From an uncultured Christensenellaceae bacterium (GTDB lineage Bacteria; Bacillota; Clostridia; Christensenellales; Borkfalkiaceae), in contig CAJUOY010000010.1 in assembly GCA_910588645.1 (NCBI GenBank), forward strand, positions 3,070 to 67,069: DNA of 64,000 nt. The letters are read 5' to 3'. Numbering within the stretch: position 1 is the first letter of the stretch; each line of letters opens with the position of its first letter. Shown here in pieces: positions 1-8,106 of this stretch. Position numbers and translations under genes: made by a program. Under the pieces are notes generated by a model, which saw nothing but the letters and a program-made list of their open reading frames with translations, did not search any database and was not told the DNA's origin.

Positions 1-48
1 CGTCTTGAATTGCTTTACAAGATTTTGGGTTTCAATGACGTATTCCAT
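1..48 (-). CDS. ABC transporter ATP-binding protein, N-terminus only
   Basis: This is the start of a minus-strand gene cut by the window edge. Its first 16 codons read MEYVIETQNLVKQFKT, the usual opening of an ABC-type ATPase (beta strand followed by a Leu-x-Lys-x-Phe A-loop region). An AGGAG ribosome-binding site lies 6-7 bases before the ATG. It is divergent from the TetR-type regulator at 205-732, a common arrangement for drug-efflux ABC transporters and their repressor. The Walker motifs lie outside the window, so the family call rests on the N-terminus and context. Confidence 0.6.
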   Translation of the reverse strand, partial: MEYVIETQNLVKQFKT

Positions 49-73
49 AAAATTCTCCTGAATTTTTTATCGC

Positions 74-102
74 TTGACTTTTTATCTTAAAAGTGTTAAT
101 AT
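74..102 (+). promoter_or_regulatory. Putative sigma-A promoter in the ABC/TetR divergent region
   Basis: TTGACT at 74-79 and TAATAT at 97-102 with a 17-bp spacer (an overlapping TATAAT lies at 100-105). It points toward the TetR gene. No clean TetR palindrome was recognised between the two genes. Confidence 0.5.
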
Positions 103-204
103 AATCATTAAGTGATACAAATGTAGCACATTAACGGTTTTTCGGTCAATGCTTCGAACGGCTGAAAACGGCAAGTGAAACAAACGGGGATAATTTGTTA
201 CAGT

Positions 205-732
205 ATGGCGAAACGGGTAAATTCGGCTAATTTAATCGTTCGGGACAGCATAGAAACGGCTTTGATTCAACTTATGGAAAAAAAGCCTTTCGGTGAAATA
301 ACGATAAGCGAAATCGTGGGAAAAGCGGGAGTAAGCCGTGTGAGCTACTACCGCAATTACTACTATAAAGAAGAAGTTTTATTCGCCAAAATGGATAAGA
401 TTGCCGCCGAGTGGAAAGCGAGTGCTGAAAAAATCAGCATCGATGTAGGGGAACAAGTTATAGAACTTTTTGAAAAGGAACGTCCTATACTCGGCGTTAT
501 CTATAAAAACGGTCTTGAACATCTAATGTACAAGTTGATAAGAAAATACTGCGGTCTTGAAGAAAAGATTGACAATAACGTGGGCGCATATTTTTTATCT
601 TTGGTTGCCGGGATGTTTTTCGGTTGGTGCGACGAATGGGTAAAGCGCGGTATGCAGGAAACGCCCGAACAAATCAAATCAATTTTAAAGCAATGGGAAG
701 AAAAACAAAAGCAACAAAACAGCGGTAGCTAA
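205..732 (+). CDS. TetR/AcrR family transcriptional regulator
   Basis: The N-terminal 60 residues form a TetR helix-turn-helix domain: a first helix (RDSIETALIQLMEKK), the GEITISEIVGKAGVSRVSYYRNY recognition unit with its tyrosine-rich end, and a helical ligand/dimer domain to residue 175. A GTG at 175 would add ten residues. I prefer the ATG at 205 because the family usually starts close to the first helix, but neither start has a strong ribosome-binding site. It is divergent from an ABC ATPase gene, so it probably represses that exporter; this is inference. The stop codon lies in the loop of the terminator. Confidence 0.85.
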   Translation: MAKRVNSANLIVRDSIETALIQLMEKKPFGEITISEIVGKAGVSRVSYYRNYYYKEEVLFAKMDKIAAEWKASAEKISIDVGEQVIELFEKERPILGVIYKNGLEHLMYKLIRKYCGLEEKIDNNVGAYFLSLVAGMFFGWCDEWVKRGMQETPEQIKSILKQWEEKQKQQNSGS

Positions 733-753
733 TTAATGCTACCGCTGTCTTTT
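721..753 (+). terminator. Rho-independent terminator
   Basis: Perfect 9-bp stem AGCGGTAGC/GCTACCGCT (721-729, 738-746) with an 8-nt loop, followed by GTCTTTT. The TetR stop codon lies in the loop. Confidence 0.8.
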
Positions 754-843
754 ATAATGGCGACGCAAAGTTTACCCTATCGCTCATATCGGTGTTTGCG
801 TAAAGAAAATTTCCAAGGTATAATAAGTTTTTGCCAATGACTA

Positions 844-872
844 TTGCAATTTTAACGGCGCTGTGATATAAT
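844..872 (+). promoter_or_regulatory. Sigma-A promoter of uraA-upp
   Basis: TTGCAA (844-849), 17-bp spacer, TATAAT (867-872). Transcription should start near 879. Confidence 0.75.
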
Positions 873-892
873 AACGGGAGCTTATGAAAAAT

Positions 893-908
893 CGCGGATT
901 GTTCCGCG
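893..908 (+). promoter_or_regulatory. Leader hairpin before uraA
   Basis: CGCGGA-TTGT-TCCGCG hairpin in the short uraA leader, followed by CAAAAAACTTTT. There is no good uridine tract, so it is not a convincing terminator. Any role in pyrimidine control is a guess. Confidence 0.4.
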
Positions 909-934
909 CAAAAAACTTTTACGAGGTAAAAAAG

Positions 935-2383
935 ATGCATATGATTTACGGCGTCAAGGACAGGCCCAAAATTCCGCAGTTGCTTCTGTTCGCGCTTCAA
1001 CAGCTTCTGGCTATTCTGGCCGCAACTATTACCGTTCCGATGGTAATAAACAGCAATTATCCAAACGTGAATATGTCGCCCTCCGCGGCGCTCTTCGGCG
1101 CGGGCGTGGGCACGCTTGTATATCTGTTATTTACAAAGTTCAGGAGCCCCGTGTTCCTTGGCAGTTCGTTTGCCTTTCTCGGCTCTATGCTTGCGGCGTT
1201 CGCTGGCGGAGTATCAGTTTCTCTCGGATATCTGGGATTAATAATAGGTGCGGCGTTCGCGGGTATCGTTTACGTAATAATCGCGGTGATCGTCAGGTTT
1301 GCGGGCGTTAAGTGGATAGATAAAATAATGCCTGCCGTGGTAATCGGTCCTACCGTAGCGATAATCGGCCTTTCGCTTGCGGGCAACGCTGTGGGACAGG
1401 CCGTAAGCGGGGTAAACAACGGCGGATACGTTATGGACGTCAACGCCTCGCTCTGCCTTGTCTGCGCTCTGGTAACTCTTGCGACAACGATCGTTTGCTC
1501 GGTATACGGTAAAAAACTGATGAAGATGATTCCTTTCATAATAGGAATACTCGCAGGTTACGTGGTTGCCGCTATCTTCACCGGTTTCAGCTATATAGAT
1601 GGCGCTGAGGCTATGAGGATAATCGACTTCACTAAATTTACCAAAATGCAGTGGTATCCCGACTTTGCGTTCCTTCAACCCATACTTCATCCCGAAATCA
1701 GCGCGGGCGAAGCCGGTTCGGTGGGCGCGTACATAGGCACTATAGCCGTTGCGTATATCCCCGTGTCATTCGTCGTATTTGCCGAGCACATTGCCGATCA
1801 CAAAAATATTTCCACTATTATAGAATCCGATCTTCTTGCCGATCCCGGACTTTCGAGGACGCTTTTGGGCGACGGCGTTGGCTCAGTTGCGGGCGCGATA
1901 TTCGGTGGCTGTCCCAACACGACTTACGGCGAGTCCGTCGGATGCGTGGCGATATCGGGCAACGCATCGGTAATAACGATATTAGTTACCGCGCTTATGG
2001 CGATAGTGGCGGCGTTCATTGCTCCTTTCGTAACATTCCTTTCAACTATCCCGGACTGCGTTATGGGCGGCGTGTGTATAGCTCTTTACGGATTTATCGC
2101 CGTGTCGGGACTTAAAATGGTGCAGGCCGTAGACCTCAACGACAACAAAAATCTGTTCGTCGTTTCCGTAATACTCATTGCCGGCGTAGGCGGTATGAGC
2201 CTCAAATTCGGCCCCGTCGTAATAACGGAAGTTGCGTGCGCGCTCATACTCGGTATCCTTACAAATCTTCTCGTCAACATCAAAAAGAGAGGAGCAAAGG
2301 AGGAGCAGATAACCATAGAGGAGGCCGTGGCGGAGGAAAAGAAGTCTGCCGAAGCTAATTCCGCAACGGAAGAGGAGATTTAA
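935..2383 (+). CDS. uraA: Uracil permease (NCS2 family)
   Basis: A 482-residue integral membrane protein of the nucleobase:cation symporter-2 family. Family marks include LLFALQQLLAILAATITVPM in the first helix, the FLGSSFAFLGSM half-helix and the later VGCVAISGNASV segment; length fits UraA/PyrP. It imports uracil, which the next gene product converts to UMP. The start at 935 is chosen because GAGG sits 8 bases upstream; an in-frame ATG at 884 would add 17 hydrophilic residues. The upp gene begins two bases after the stop, so the pair is one operon. Xanthine or another base is a possible alternative substrate, but coupling to upp favours uracil. Confidence 0.92.
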   Translation: MHMIYGVKDRPKIPQLLLFALQQLLAILAATITVPMVINSNYPNVNMSPSAALFGAGVGTLVYLLFTKFRSPVFLGSSFAFLGSMLAAFAGGVSVSLGYLGLIIGAAFAGIVYVIIAVIVRFAGVKWIDKIMPAVVIGPTVAIIGLSLAGNAVGQAVSGVNNGGYVMDVNASLCLVCALVTLATTIVCSVYGKKLMKMIPFIIGILAGYVVAAIFTGFSYIDGAEAMRIIDFTKFTKMQWYPDFAFLQPILHPEISAGEAGSVGAYIGTIAVAYIPVSFVVFAEHIADHKNISTIIESDLLADPGLSRTLLGDGVGSVAGAIFGGCPNTTYGESVGCVAISGNASVITILVTALMAIVAAFIAPFVTFLSTIPDCVMGGVCIALYGFIAVSGLKMVQAVDLNDNKNLFVVSVILIAGVGGMSLKFGPVVITEVACALILGILTNLLVNIKKRGAKEEQITIEEAVAEEKKSAEANSATEEEI

Positions 2384-2384
2384 A

Positions 2385-3023
2385 ATGAAGAAGTACGACA
2401 ACGTTTTTATATTCGATCATCCGCTTATAAAGCATAAAATTTCCATTCTCCGCGACAAGAAAACGGGGATGAAGGAATTTCGTGAGCTAATCGAAGAAAT
2501 TACCACAATGATGACTTTCGAAAGTATGCGCGACGTGGAGCTCGTTCCCGTCCGTGTGGAAACTCCGCTTGAAGTTACCACGCAGTACCGCGTTCCCGAC
2601 GAGAGCGTCGCAATAGTTCCCATTCTTCGCGCGGGACTCGGAATGGTTAACGGCGTTCATAAAGTTTTTCCTACGGCGCGCGTCGGACATATCGGTATGT
2701 ACCGCGACGAGGAGACGCTTCAACCGCAGGAGTACTACTGTAAACTGCCCGAAGGTATAGAGAAGAAGACCGTTTTCCTGGTCGATCCCATGCTTGCGAC
2801 TGGCGGATCGGCCTGCGACGCGTTGGATGCTCTCAAAAAGCGCGGCTGCAAAAAGATTAAATTTATGGCGATAATCGGCGCGCCCGAAGGCGTTTCCAAG
2901 GTGGCGGAGGCTCACCCCGACGTGCCTGTTTACGTATCGACATTGGATAGGGGATTGAACGAAAACGGTTACATCCTTCCCGGCCTCGGCGACGCGGGCG
3001 ACAGACTGTACGGAACGAAATAA
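2385..3023 (+). CDS. upp: Uracil phosphoribosyltransferase
   Basis: A 212-residue UPRT making UMP from uracil and PRPP. The PRPP-binding loop LVDPMLATGGS is at residues 132-142. The uracil-binding C-terminal segment (ENGYILPGLGDAGDRLYGTK) is intact, and RAGLGM at 82-87 is typical. The start lies two bases after the uraA stop with GAGGAG upstream, so it is translated with the transporter from the promoter at 844-872. A strong terminator follows. Confidence 0.97.
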   Translation: MKKYDNVFIFDHPLIKHKISILRDKKTGMKEFRELIEEITTMMTFESMRDVELVPVRVETPLEVTTQYRVPDESVAIVPILRAGLGMVNGVHKVFPTARVGHIGMYRDEETLQPQEYYCKLPEGIEKKTVFLVDPMLATGGSACDALDALKKRGCKKIKFMAIIGAPEGVSKVAEAHPDVPVYVSTLDRGLNENGYILPGLGDAGDRLYGTK

Positions 3024-3040
3024 AATTTTATATCGATACA

Positions 3041-3066
3041 AAAGCGGACGCGGGCGTCCGCTTTTT
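3041..3066 (+). terminator. Rho-independent terminator of uraA-upp
   Basis: AAAGCGGACGC paired with GCGTCCGCTTT and followed by a T run. Confidence 0.9.
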
Positions 3067-3107
3067 AATTTTATCGTCAAGTCTCCAAAATATATTCTGT
3101 CATTTGA

Positions 3108-3136
3108 TTGCATAAACCGCGGTTATCGGCTATAAT
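3108..3136 (+). promoter_or_regulatory. Sigma-A promoter of the aminotransferase gene
   Basis: TTGCAT (3108-3113), 17-bp spacer, TATAAT (3131-3136). Confidence 0.8.
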
Positions 3137-3167
3137 TAAACGGAAACGATCGGTTAAGGAGTGTTTT

Positions 3168-4370
3168 ATGATTGAAGTATCCAATCGGATTTCCAGGATA
3201 GCGCCATCGATGACGCTTGCCATTTCCGCCAAGGCCAACGAGTTGAAGGCGTCGGGTGTAAAAGTTATCAATTTCGGCGTGGGTGAACCTGATTTTAATA
3301 CGCCCGAGCATATATGCAAAGCTGCCAAGGACGCTTTGGACAAGGGCTATACGAAATATGTTGCCGCCGCGGGCCTTCCAGCGCTTAAAAAGGCGGTTGC
3401 AAAAAAGCTTAAAACGGAAAACGGGCTCGATTACGATCCGTCGCAGATAATAATTTCCAACGGCGCAAAGCATTCCATTTTCAATGCAGTTTTCGCAACT
3501 ATTAATCCCGGCGACGAAGTGCTTATACCCAAGCCCTATTGGCTGACGTATCCCGAAGTCGTAAAAAGCTGCGGCGGTGTGCCCGAGTACATTTATGCAA
3601 CTCCCAGACACGGCTATAAGATTACCGCGGCTCAGGTGGAGGCGGCCATTCGTCCGCAGACCAAAATGCTGATATTCAACAGCCCCTGCAACCCTACCGG
3701 CGCGGTTTATTCGGAAGAGGAGATCCGCGCGATAGCGGAGGTTTGCGTCAGGCACAATATCGTAGTGCTGGCCGACGAAATTTACGAAAAGTTGATCTAC
3801 GGCGGAGAAACGCATTTTTCCATTGCGCAGTGTTCTCCCGAAATGAAAGATCTGACCATAGTTATAAACGGCGTATCAAAAAGTTACGCTATGACGGGCT
3901 GGCGTCTCGGATACCTTGCCTGCCCCGCAAACGTTGCAAAGGCGATTGCTTCATTTCAGAGCCATTCGACGTCCAACGTAAACACAATGACTCAGTACGC
4001 GGCGCTCGCCGCGATCGAGGGCGACGACAAACCTATGAAAGATATGATCGAAGCTTTCGGCCGCCGCAGAAAGGCTATGCTTGAAAAACTCGATCAGATG
4101 AAGTCCCTTAATCTCGATTACGTCACTCCGGACGGAGCGTTCTACGTAATGCTTTTATGCGATAAACTTTACGGTAAATCCTATAACGGAAAAAAAATTC
4201 ACGGCAGTATGGACGTTGCCGATATGCTTTTGGACTATAAGCAGGTTGCGCTCACGCCCGGCGTGTGCTTCGGCGACGACGACGCGGTGCGCCTGTCATA
4301 TGCTTTGTCCACAAAGGATATGCTCGAAGGACTGGACAGAATAGCGCAGTTCGCGGCGGAGGTAAAGTAA
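3168..4370 (+). CDS. Pyridoxal-phosphate aminotransferase, aspartate type (class I)
   Basis: A 400-residue fold-type I aminotransferase of the 1b aspartate aminotransferase group. It shows NFGVGEPDF near the N-terminus, the SNGAKH cofactor loop, NSPCNPTG, DEIYEKL and the Schiff-base lysine K238 in VSKSYAMTGWRLGY. It would interconvert oxaloacetate/glutamate and aspartate/2-oxoglutarate, supplying aspartate for threonine synthesis and for NadB (other genes in the window). The start at 3168 has AAGGAG 8 bases upstream. The gene is monocistronic with its own promoter. Other keto-acid substrates cannot be excluded. Confidence 0.9.
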   Translation: MIEVSNRISRIAPSMTLAISAKANELKASGVKVINFGVGEPDFNTPEHICKAAKDALDKGYTKYVAAAGLPALKKAVAKKLKTENGLDYDPSQIIISNGAKHSIFNAVFATINPGDEVLIPKPYWLTYPEVVKSCGGVPEYIYATPRHGYKITAAQVEAAIRPQTKMLIFNSPCNPTGAVYSEEEIRAIAEVCVRHNIVVLADEIYEKLIYGGETHFSIAQCSPEMKDLTIVINGVSKSYAMTGWRLGYLACPANVAKAIASFQSHSTSNVNTMTQYAALAAIEGDDKPMKDMIEAFGRRRKAMLEKLDQMKSLNLDYVTPDGAFYVMLLCDKLYGKSYNGKKIHGSMDVADMLLDYKQVALTPGVCFGDDDAVRLSYALSTKDMLEGLDRIAQFAAEVK

Positions 4371-4443
4371 AACGCCGACGTTTTACGCTGTGAATAATCA
4401 CAAAAATTTCACTGCATTTTTTTAAAAAAAATAAATAAACCTA

Positions 4444-4472
4444 TTGATATTCCTCAAAAAAACTGATAAAAT
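4444..4472 (+). promoter_or_regulatory. Putative sigma-A promoter
   Basis: TTGATA (4444-4449), 17-bp spacer, TAAAAT (4467-4472); precedes the P-loop gene at 4532. The AT-rich gap 4371-4531 holds nothing else I recognise. Confidence 0.5.
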
Positions 4473-4531
4473 ATAATAAACCTTATGTTTTTAAAGGCTT
4501 AATTTTCAAAACCTTATCAGGAGGAGTTTCA

Positions 4532-4939
4532 ATGATTAAAATTATTTACGGAGCAAAAGGCACGGGCAAGACAAAGCAGCTCATAGCCGAGGCCAACAAA
4601 AACGCCAAAGACGCTAAAGGTTTAAGCGTTTTCATTACCGACAACAAGAGATGTATGTATGACGTAGACCGTGCAATTCGCTTCATTGACGTGGCCGATT
4701 GGAACGTAGCCGGCGAGGACGCGCTTTGCGGCTTCGTAAAGGGCGTTGCTTCCTGCAACAGCGATCACGAATATATATACATAGACGGCGTTGCGCGCAT
4801 TACGGGTAAAGATATTAACGAGCTTGCGGGTATATTCTATATGCTTGATAAAATTTCTTCGGAAAACGAGATAACCATAGTTATCACTTGCAGCTGTGCG
4901 GAAGCCGATCTTCCCGATTTCGTCAAAAAGTATATCTGA
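4532..4939 (+). CDS. Small P-loop NTP-binding protein
   Basis: A 135-residue protein with a clear Walker A motif GAKGTGKT at residues 7-14. A later hydrophobic strand ending in aspartate (EYIYIDGVAR) could be Walker B, and a further strand (ITIVITCS) follows. This is essentially a lone RecA/kinase-like core without other domains. A strong AGGAGG ribosome-binding site precedes it and a terminator follows, so it is transcribed alone. Similar short ATP-binding proteins occur in many Clostridia without assigned function; no substrate can be inferred. Confidence 0.8.
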   Translation: MIKIIYGAKGTGKTKQLIAEANKNAKDAKGLSVFITDNKRCMYDVDRAIRFIDVADWNVAGEDALCGFVKGVASCNSDHEYIYIDGVARITGKDINELAGIFYMLDKISSENEITIVITCSCAEADLPDFVKKYI

Positions 4940-4958
4940 TCAATTCAAAAATTTTGAC

Positions 4959-4997
4959 GGCGGCGCGGAGTTGTTATTTTTTCGCGCCGCCCTTTTT
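4959..4997 (+). terminator. Rho-independent terminator
   Basis: GGCGGCGCG / CGCGCCGCC stem with a 15-nt loop, followed by CTTTTT. Confidence 0.85.
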
Positions 4998-5026
4998 AAA
5001 TTATTAAACTACTTTCAGGAGTTGTT

Positions 5027-6508
5027 ATGAAATTCGTAAGCACAAGAGGCGGCGCAAAAGTAGGTTGCGCCCGCGCTATCGTAGCCGGACTGTCCGAAAA
5101 CGGCGGACTTTACGTTCCGGAAAAGTTCCCCGCAGTTTCGGTTGAAGAGCTTAGTGAAATGCTTGGTATGAGTTATGCGGAGCGCGCCGCCGTCGTTTTA
5201 TCGAAGTATCTCGACGAATACGACGCCGACTGGCTTTTGAACGCGTGCGAAAGCGCGTACTCGGGTTTCGGAGGCGATCCCGCACCCCTTGTTCGCCTTG
5301 ACGACGGCGTGTATATGTTGGAGCTGTGGCACGGTCCCACCTGCGCGTTCAAGGATATTGCACTTAAACTCTTGCCCTATCTTTTAAAGAAAGCTTGCGA
5401 GCTGTGCGGAATTGAGGAAAACGTTCTCATACTTACGGCGACTTCGGGCGATACGGGGAAGGCGGCGCTGGAAGGTTTCAAGGATAAGGCAGGCTTTAAA
5501 GTAATGGTCTTTTATCCCTCGGAAGGCGTTTCCAAGATGCAGAAATTGCAGATGTGCACGCAGGACGGAAACAACGTAAACGTCGTCGCCGTTAAGGGCA
5601 ACTTCGACGATTGCCAGAACGCAGTAAAAGAAATATTCTCCTCCGAAGAGTACGCAAGACAATTAAAGGAAAAAAATATAATTCTCTCTTCAGCCAACTC
5701 CATAAATTTCGGCAGACTCGCCCCGCAGATCGCATATTATTTTTCCGCCTATCTCGATTTGGTTTCTTCTGAACAGATAGAGATGGGTGAAGAGATAGAC
5801 TTTACCGTCCCCACGGGCAATTTCGGAAACATACTTGCCGGCTATTACGCAAAGCGTATGGGGCTTCCCGTGAGGAGACTTCATTGTGCGTCCAACAGCA
5901 ACAACGTCTTGACAGACTTTTTCAATACCGGAACGTACGATATGCGCAGGGAACTCGTGAGAACTACGGCGCCCTCTATGGATATATTGGTATCGTCCAA
6001 TCTCGAAAGACTTGTGTATGAGGTTTCGGGCAGGGACTGTAAACTCACCGCAAGCCGTATGAAGGATTTGAAGGAGAACGGTGTTTATTCGGTAACCGAA
6101 AGCGAGCTGGATGAAATCAGGCTCACTTTCGACGGCGGGTACGCCGACGAGGAGACCTGCGTGGAAGCAATGTACGACGTGTTTATAGACGTTGGTTACA
6201 CAATGGACACGCACACGGGTTGCGCAATGAAAGTTGCGGTGGATTGGTTTGAAAAGCATAAAAAAGACGAAACGAAAATGATCGTCGTATCTACGGCCAA
6301 TCCGTATAAGTTCCCGCAGGACGTGTTGTACGCGGTTACGGGCAACGACGTAAAGGATTGTTTCAAGGGCATAAAGCGGCTGCACGCGGCAACGGCTATG
6401 GCCGTGCCCAAGTGTCTTTCCGCACTCAAAGACAAAACTTTGAGGTTTACAAAAACTTGCGACGGCAAAAAACTTTTTGCGGAAGTTATGGAATTTGCGG
6501 AAAAATAA
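5027..6508 (+). CDS. thrC: Threonine synthase
   Basis: A 493-residue long-form threonine synthase (PLP fold type II), converting O-phosphohomoserine to threonine. The start MKFVSTRGG and LSENGGLYVPE are typical of the N-terminal domain. The cofactor lysine is K109 in CAFKDIA, TATSGDTGKAAL is the phosphate loop, and the C-terminal part carries the DTHTGCA segment. CAGGAG lies just before the ATG. No hom or thrB neighbour is present, so the gene stands alone between two terminators. Confidence 0.96.
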   Translation: MKFVSTRGGAKVGCARAIVAGLSENGGLYVPEKFPAVSVEELSEMLGMSYAERAAVVLSKYLDEYDADWLLNACESAYSGFGGDPAPLVRLDDGVYMLELWHGPTCAFKDIALKLLPYLLKKACELCGIEENVLILTATSGDTGKAALEGFKDKAGFKVMVFYPSEGVSKMQKLQMCTQDGNNVNVVAVKGNFDDCQNAVKEIFSSEEYARQLKEKNIILSSANSINFGRLAPQIAYYFSAYLDLVSSEQIEMGEEIDFTVPTGNFGNILAGYYAKRMGLPVRRLHCASNSNNVLTDFFNTGTYDMRRELVRTTAPSMDILVSSNLERLVYEVSGRDCKLTASRMKDLKENGVYSVTESELDEIRLTFDGGYADEETCVEAMYDVFIDVGYTMDTHTGCAMKVAVDWFEKHKKDETKMIVVSTANPYKFPQDVLYAVTGNDVKDCFKGIKRLHAATAMAVPKCLSALKDKTLRFTKTCDGKKLFAEVMEFAEK

Positions 6509-6525
6509 ATTATAAAAGAAAGACG

Positions 6526-6552
6526 GGCTCCCTTGATCGGGGAGCCATAATT
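6526..6552 (+). terminator. Probable terminator of thrC
   Basis: GGCTCCC (6526-6532) pairs with GGGAGCC (6540-6546), followed by ATAATTTTAT. The T run is weak. Confidence 0.6.
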
Positions 6553-6628
6553 TTATACTATTCGACATTTTTCTACAAACAAAGTGCTTTTTTTACAAAA
6601 TAACTCCAAAGGCGCGGGCGCAGTTGAA

Positions 6629-6658
6629 TTTACAAATAAACCTGTTATAGAGTATAAT
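6629..6658 (+). promoter_or_regulatory. Putative sigma-A promoter
   Basis: TTTACA (6629-6634), 18-bp spacer, TATAAT (6653-6658), upstream of the small gene at 6699. Confidence 0.55.
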
Positions 6659-6698
6659 ATACGTAAACATAAAAGAAAAACTATAAGAGGAAAACAGT

Positions 6699-6896
6699 AT
6701 GACAAAATCAGCGGAAACACGGACGACGGCGGAGGCGGTAAACGAAAAACCCGTCAAAGCGGAAGATCTCATAACCGAAATAGCGTGCGCGCTTGAAGGA
6801 CTTTTCGAGGGCGAAATGAAAGCGTGCGGGGATAAAATAACGTATTATATGCTCAACGGGCAGACGTTTGCCATTTCCGTCGCGGAAATTCATTGA
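6699..6896 (+). CDS. Small hypothetical protein (65 aa)
   Basis: A 65-residue soluble protein of unknown function. It has an acidic, alanine-rich N-terminal helix (DLITEIACALEGLF) followed by a predicted beta hairpin (KITYYMLNGQTFAISVAEIH). It looks real because it has its own promoter, an AGAGGA ribosome-binding site and a strong terminator directly downstream. I do not recognise the family. Confidence 0.65.
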   Translation: MTKSAETRTTAEAVNEKPVKAEDLITEIACALEGLFEGEMKACGDKITYYMLNGQTFAISVAEIH

Positions 6897-6915
6897 AGTA
6901 AATTACAGGCAACTT

Positions 6916-6957
6916 AAATCCGCCGCGCTGCAATAACTATTGCGGCGCGGCGGATTT
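6916..6957 (+). terminator. Long perfect-arm terminator
   Basis: A 19-bp stem (6916-6934 / 6939-6957) with loop AACT; the arm contains AAATCCGCCGCGC. The hairpin at 41346-41383 uses nearly the same arm sequence. Confidence 0.8.
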
Positions 6958-7031
6958 TGTTAAAAAATATGTAAAAAAAGTGATAAAAAAGGCTTTGTTT
7001 TGTGATTGAAGCTTGCAAAGCAGAAAATACT

Positions 7032-7060
7032 TTGCTTTTTTCAAAGTCGTGTGTTATGAT
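7032..7060 (+). promoter_or_regulatory. Sigma-A promoter of trpS
   Basis: TTGCTT (7032-7037), 17-bp spacer, TATGAT (7055-7060). The leader is only about 30 nt, too short for a T-box. Confidence 0.65.
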
Positions 7061-7097
7061 AATTACGTAAAGATTTATTTCAATGCGGGAGATAGCT

Positions 7098-8105
7098 ATG
7101 GAAGGCGCTAAAAAGATACTGTATTCGGCCGTTCAGCCTACTAATAATCTGACTATAGGCAATTATATCGGCACTCTCCGCGGTTGGCGGGAGCTTCAGG
7201 AAAATTACGACGCTCTCTTTGCCGTTGCAAATATGCACGCAATTACGGTCAGACAGGATCCCGCGGAACTCCGCGCGCGCACTCTGTCGCTTGCCGCGCT
7301 GTTTCTTGCCTGCGGAGTAGATCCCGATAAGAGCATCGTATACGTTCAGTCGCACGTAAAGGAACACGCGGAGCTATGTTGGGTTCTCAACACGTTCGCT
7401 TACGTGGGCGAAATGGAGAGAATGACTCAATTTAAGGATAAAAGCGCGAAACATACGGAAAATATAAATATGGGCCTTATGGATTATCCCGTGCTTATGG
7501 CGGCGGATATTCTGTTGTATCAGACCGATCTTGTGCCCGTCGGGCTGGATCAGCGTCAACATTTGGAAATCGCAAGGGACATAGCTCAGCGCTTCAACAA
7601 TATTTATTCGCCGACTTTTAAAGTTCCCGAAGGACTTTTCCTCAAAGTCGGGGCAAAGATAAACGATCTTACCGATCCTTCCAAAAAGATGTCCAAATCG
7701 GCGGAAAATCCCAACGGCTCGGTGTTTTTGAGCGACGACAGGGATACGGTGATACGCAAATTCAAGCGTGCGGTTACGGACAGCGGTTCGGAGATCAAGT
7801 ACGATCCGTCGGAAAAACCGGGAGTCAGCAATCTTCTTGAAATTTATTGCGCCTTTACGGGCAAAAATATTTCGGAAGCGGAGGCGGAGTTCTCGGGGCT
7901 GGGTTATGGCGAATTCAAGCTTGCCGTCGGCGAGATTGTTGCGGATAAACTTGCGCCCATACAGGGCGAGTGGAAGCGGTTGCTTGACGACAGGGCGTAT
8001 CTTGACGGAGTACTTGCGGCCGGCAGAGACAAGGCGGCGGGATTAGCCCGCAGAACTCTTTCCAAGGTATACAGAAAAATCGGATTTTACGATATAAAAG
8101 GTTAA
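7098..8105 (+). CDS. trpS: Tryptophan-tRNA ligase
   Basis: A 335-residue class Ic synthetase charging tRNA-Trp. The HIGH-like signature is in PTNNLTIGNYIG at residues 14-25 and KMSKS is at 197-201. MDYPVLMAADILLYQ is the conserved ATP/Trp pocket segment. The start at 7098 is chosen over 7083 because GGGAG lies 6 bases before it and the protein then starts just before the first strand. It heads an operon that continues into the DUF5685-like gene one base after the stop. Confidence 0.96.
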   Translation: MEGAKKILYSAVQPTNNLTIGNYIGTLRGWRELQENYDALFAVANMHAITVRQDPAELRARTLSLAALFLACGVDPDKSIVYVQSHVKEHAELCWVLNTFAYVGEMERMTQFKDKSAKHTENINMGLMDYPVLMAADILLYQTDLVPVGLDQRQHLEIARDIAQRFNNIYSPTFKVPEGLFLKVGAKINDLTDPSKKMSKSAENPNGSVFLSDDRDTVIRKFKRAVTDSGSEIKYDPSEKPGVSNLLEIYCAFTGKNISEAEAEFSGLGYGEFKLAVGEIVADKLAPIQGEWKRLLDDRAYLDGVLAAGRDKAAGLARRTLSKVYRKIGFYDIKG

Positions 8106-8106
8106 T

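Noticed and set aside
4389..4402. Palindrome TGTGAATAATCACA as a Rex or CRP-type site
   Set aside because: The half-sites are four bases apart, whereas both Rex and CRP families need six between TGTGA and TCACA. It also lies downstream of a gene with no fitting promoter position.
7060..7097. T-box leader for trpS
   Set aside because: The interval between the -10 box and the start codon is under 40 bases, too short for a T-box specifier stem and antiterminator.
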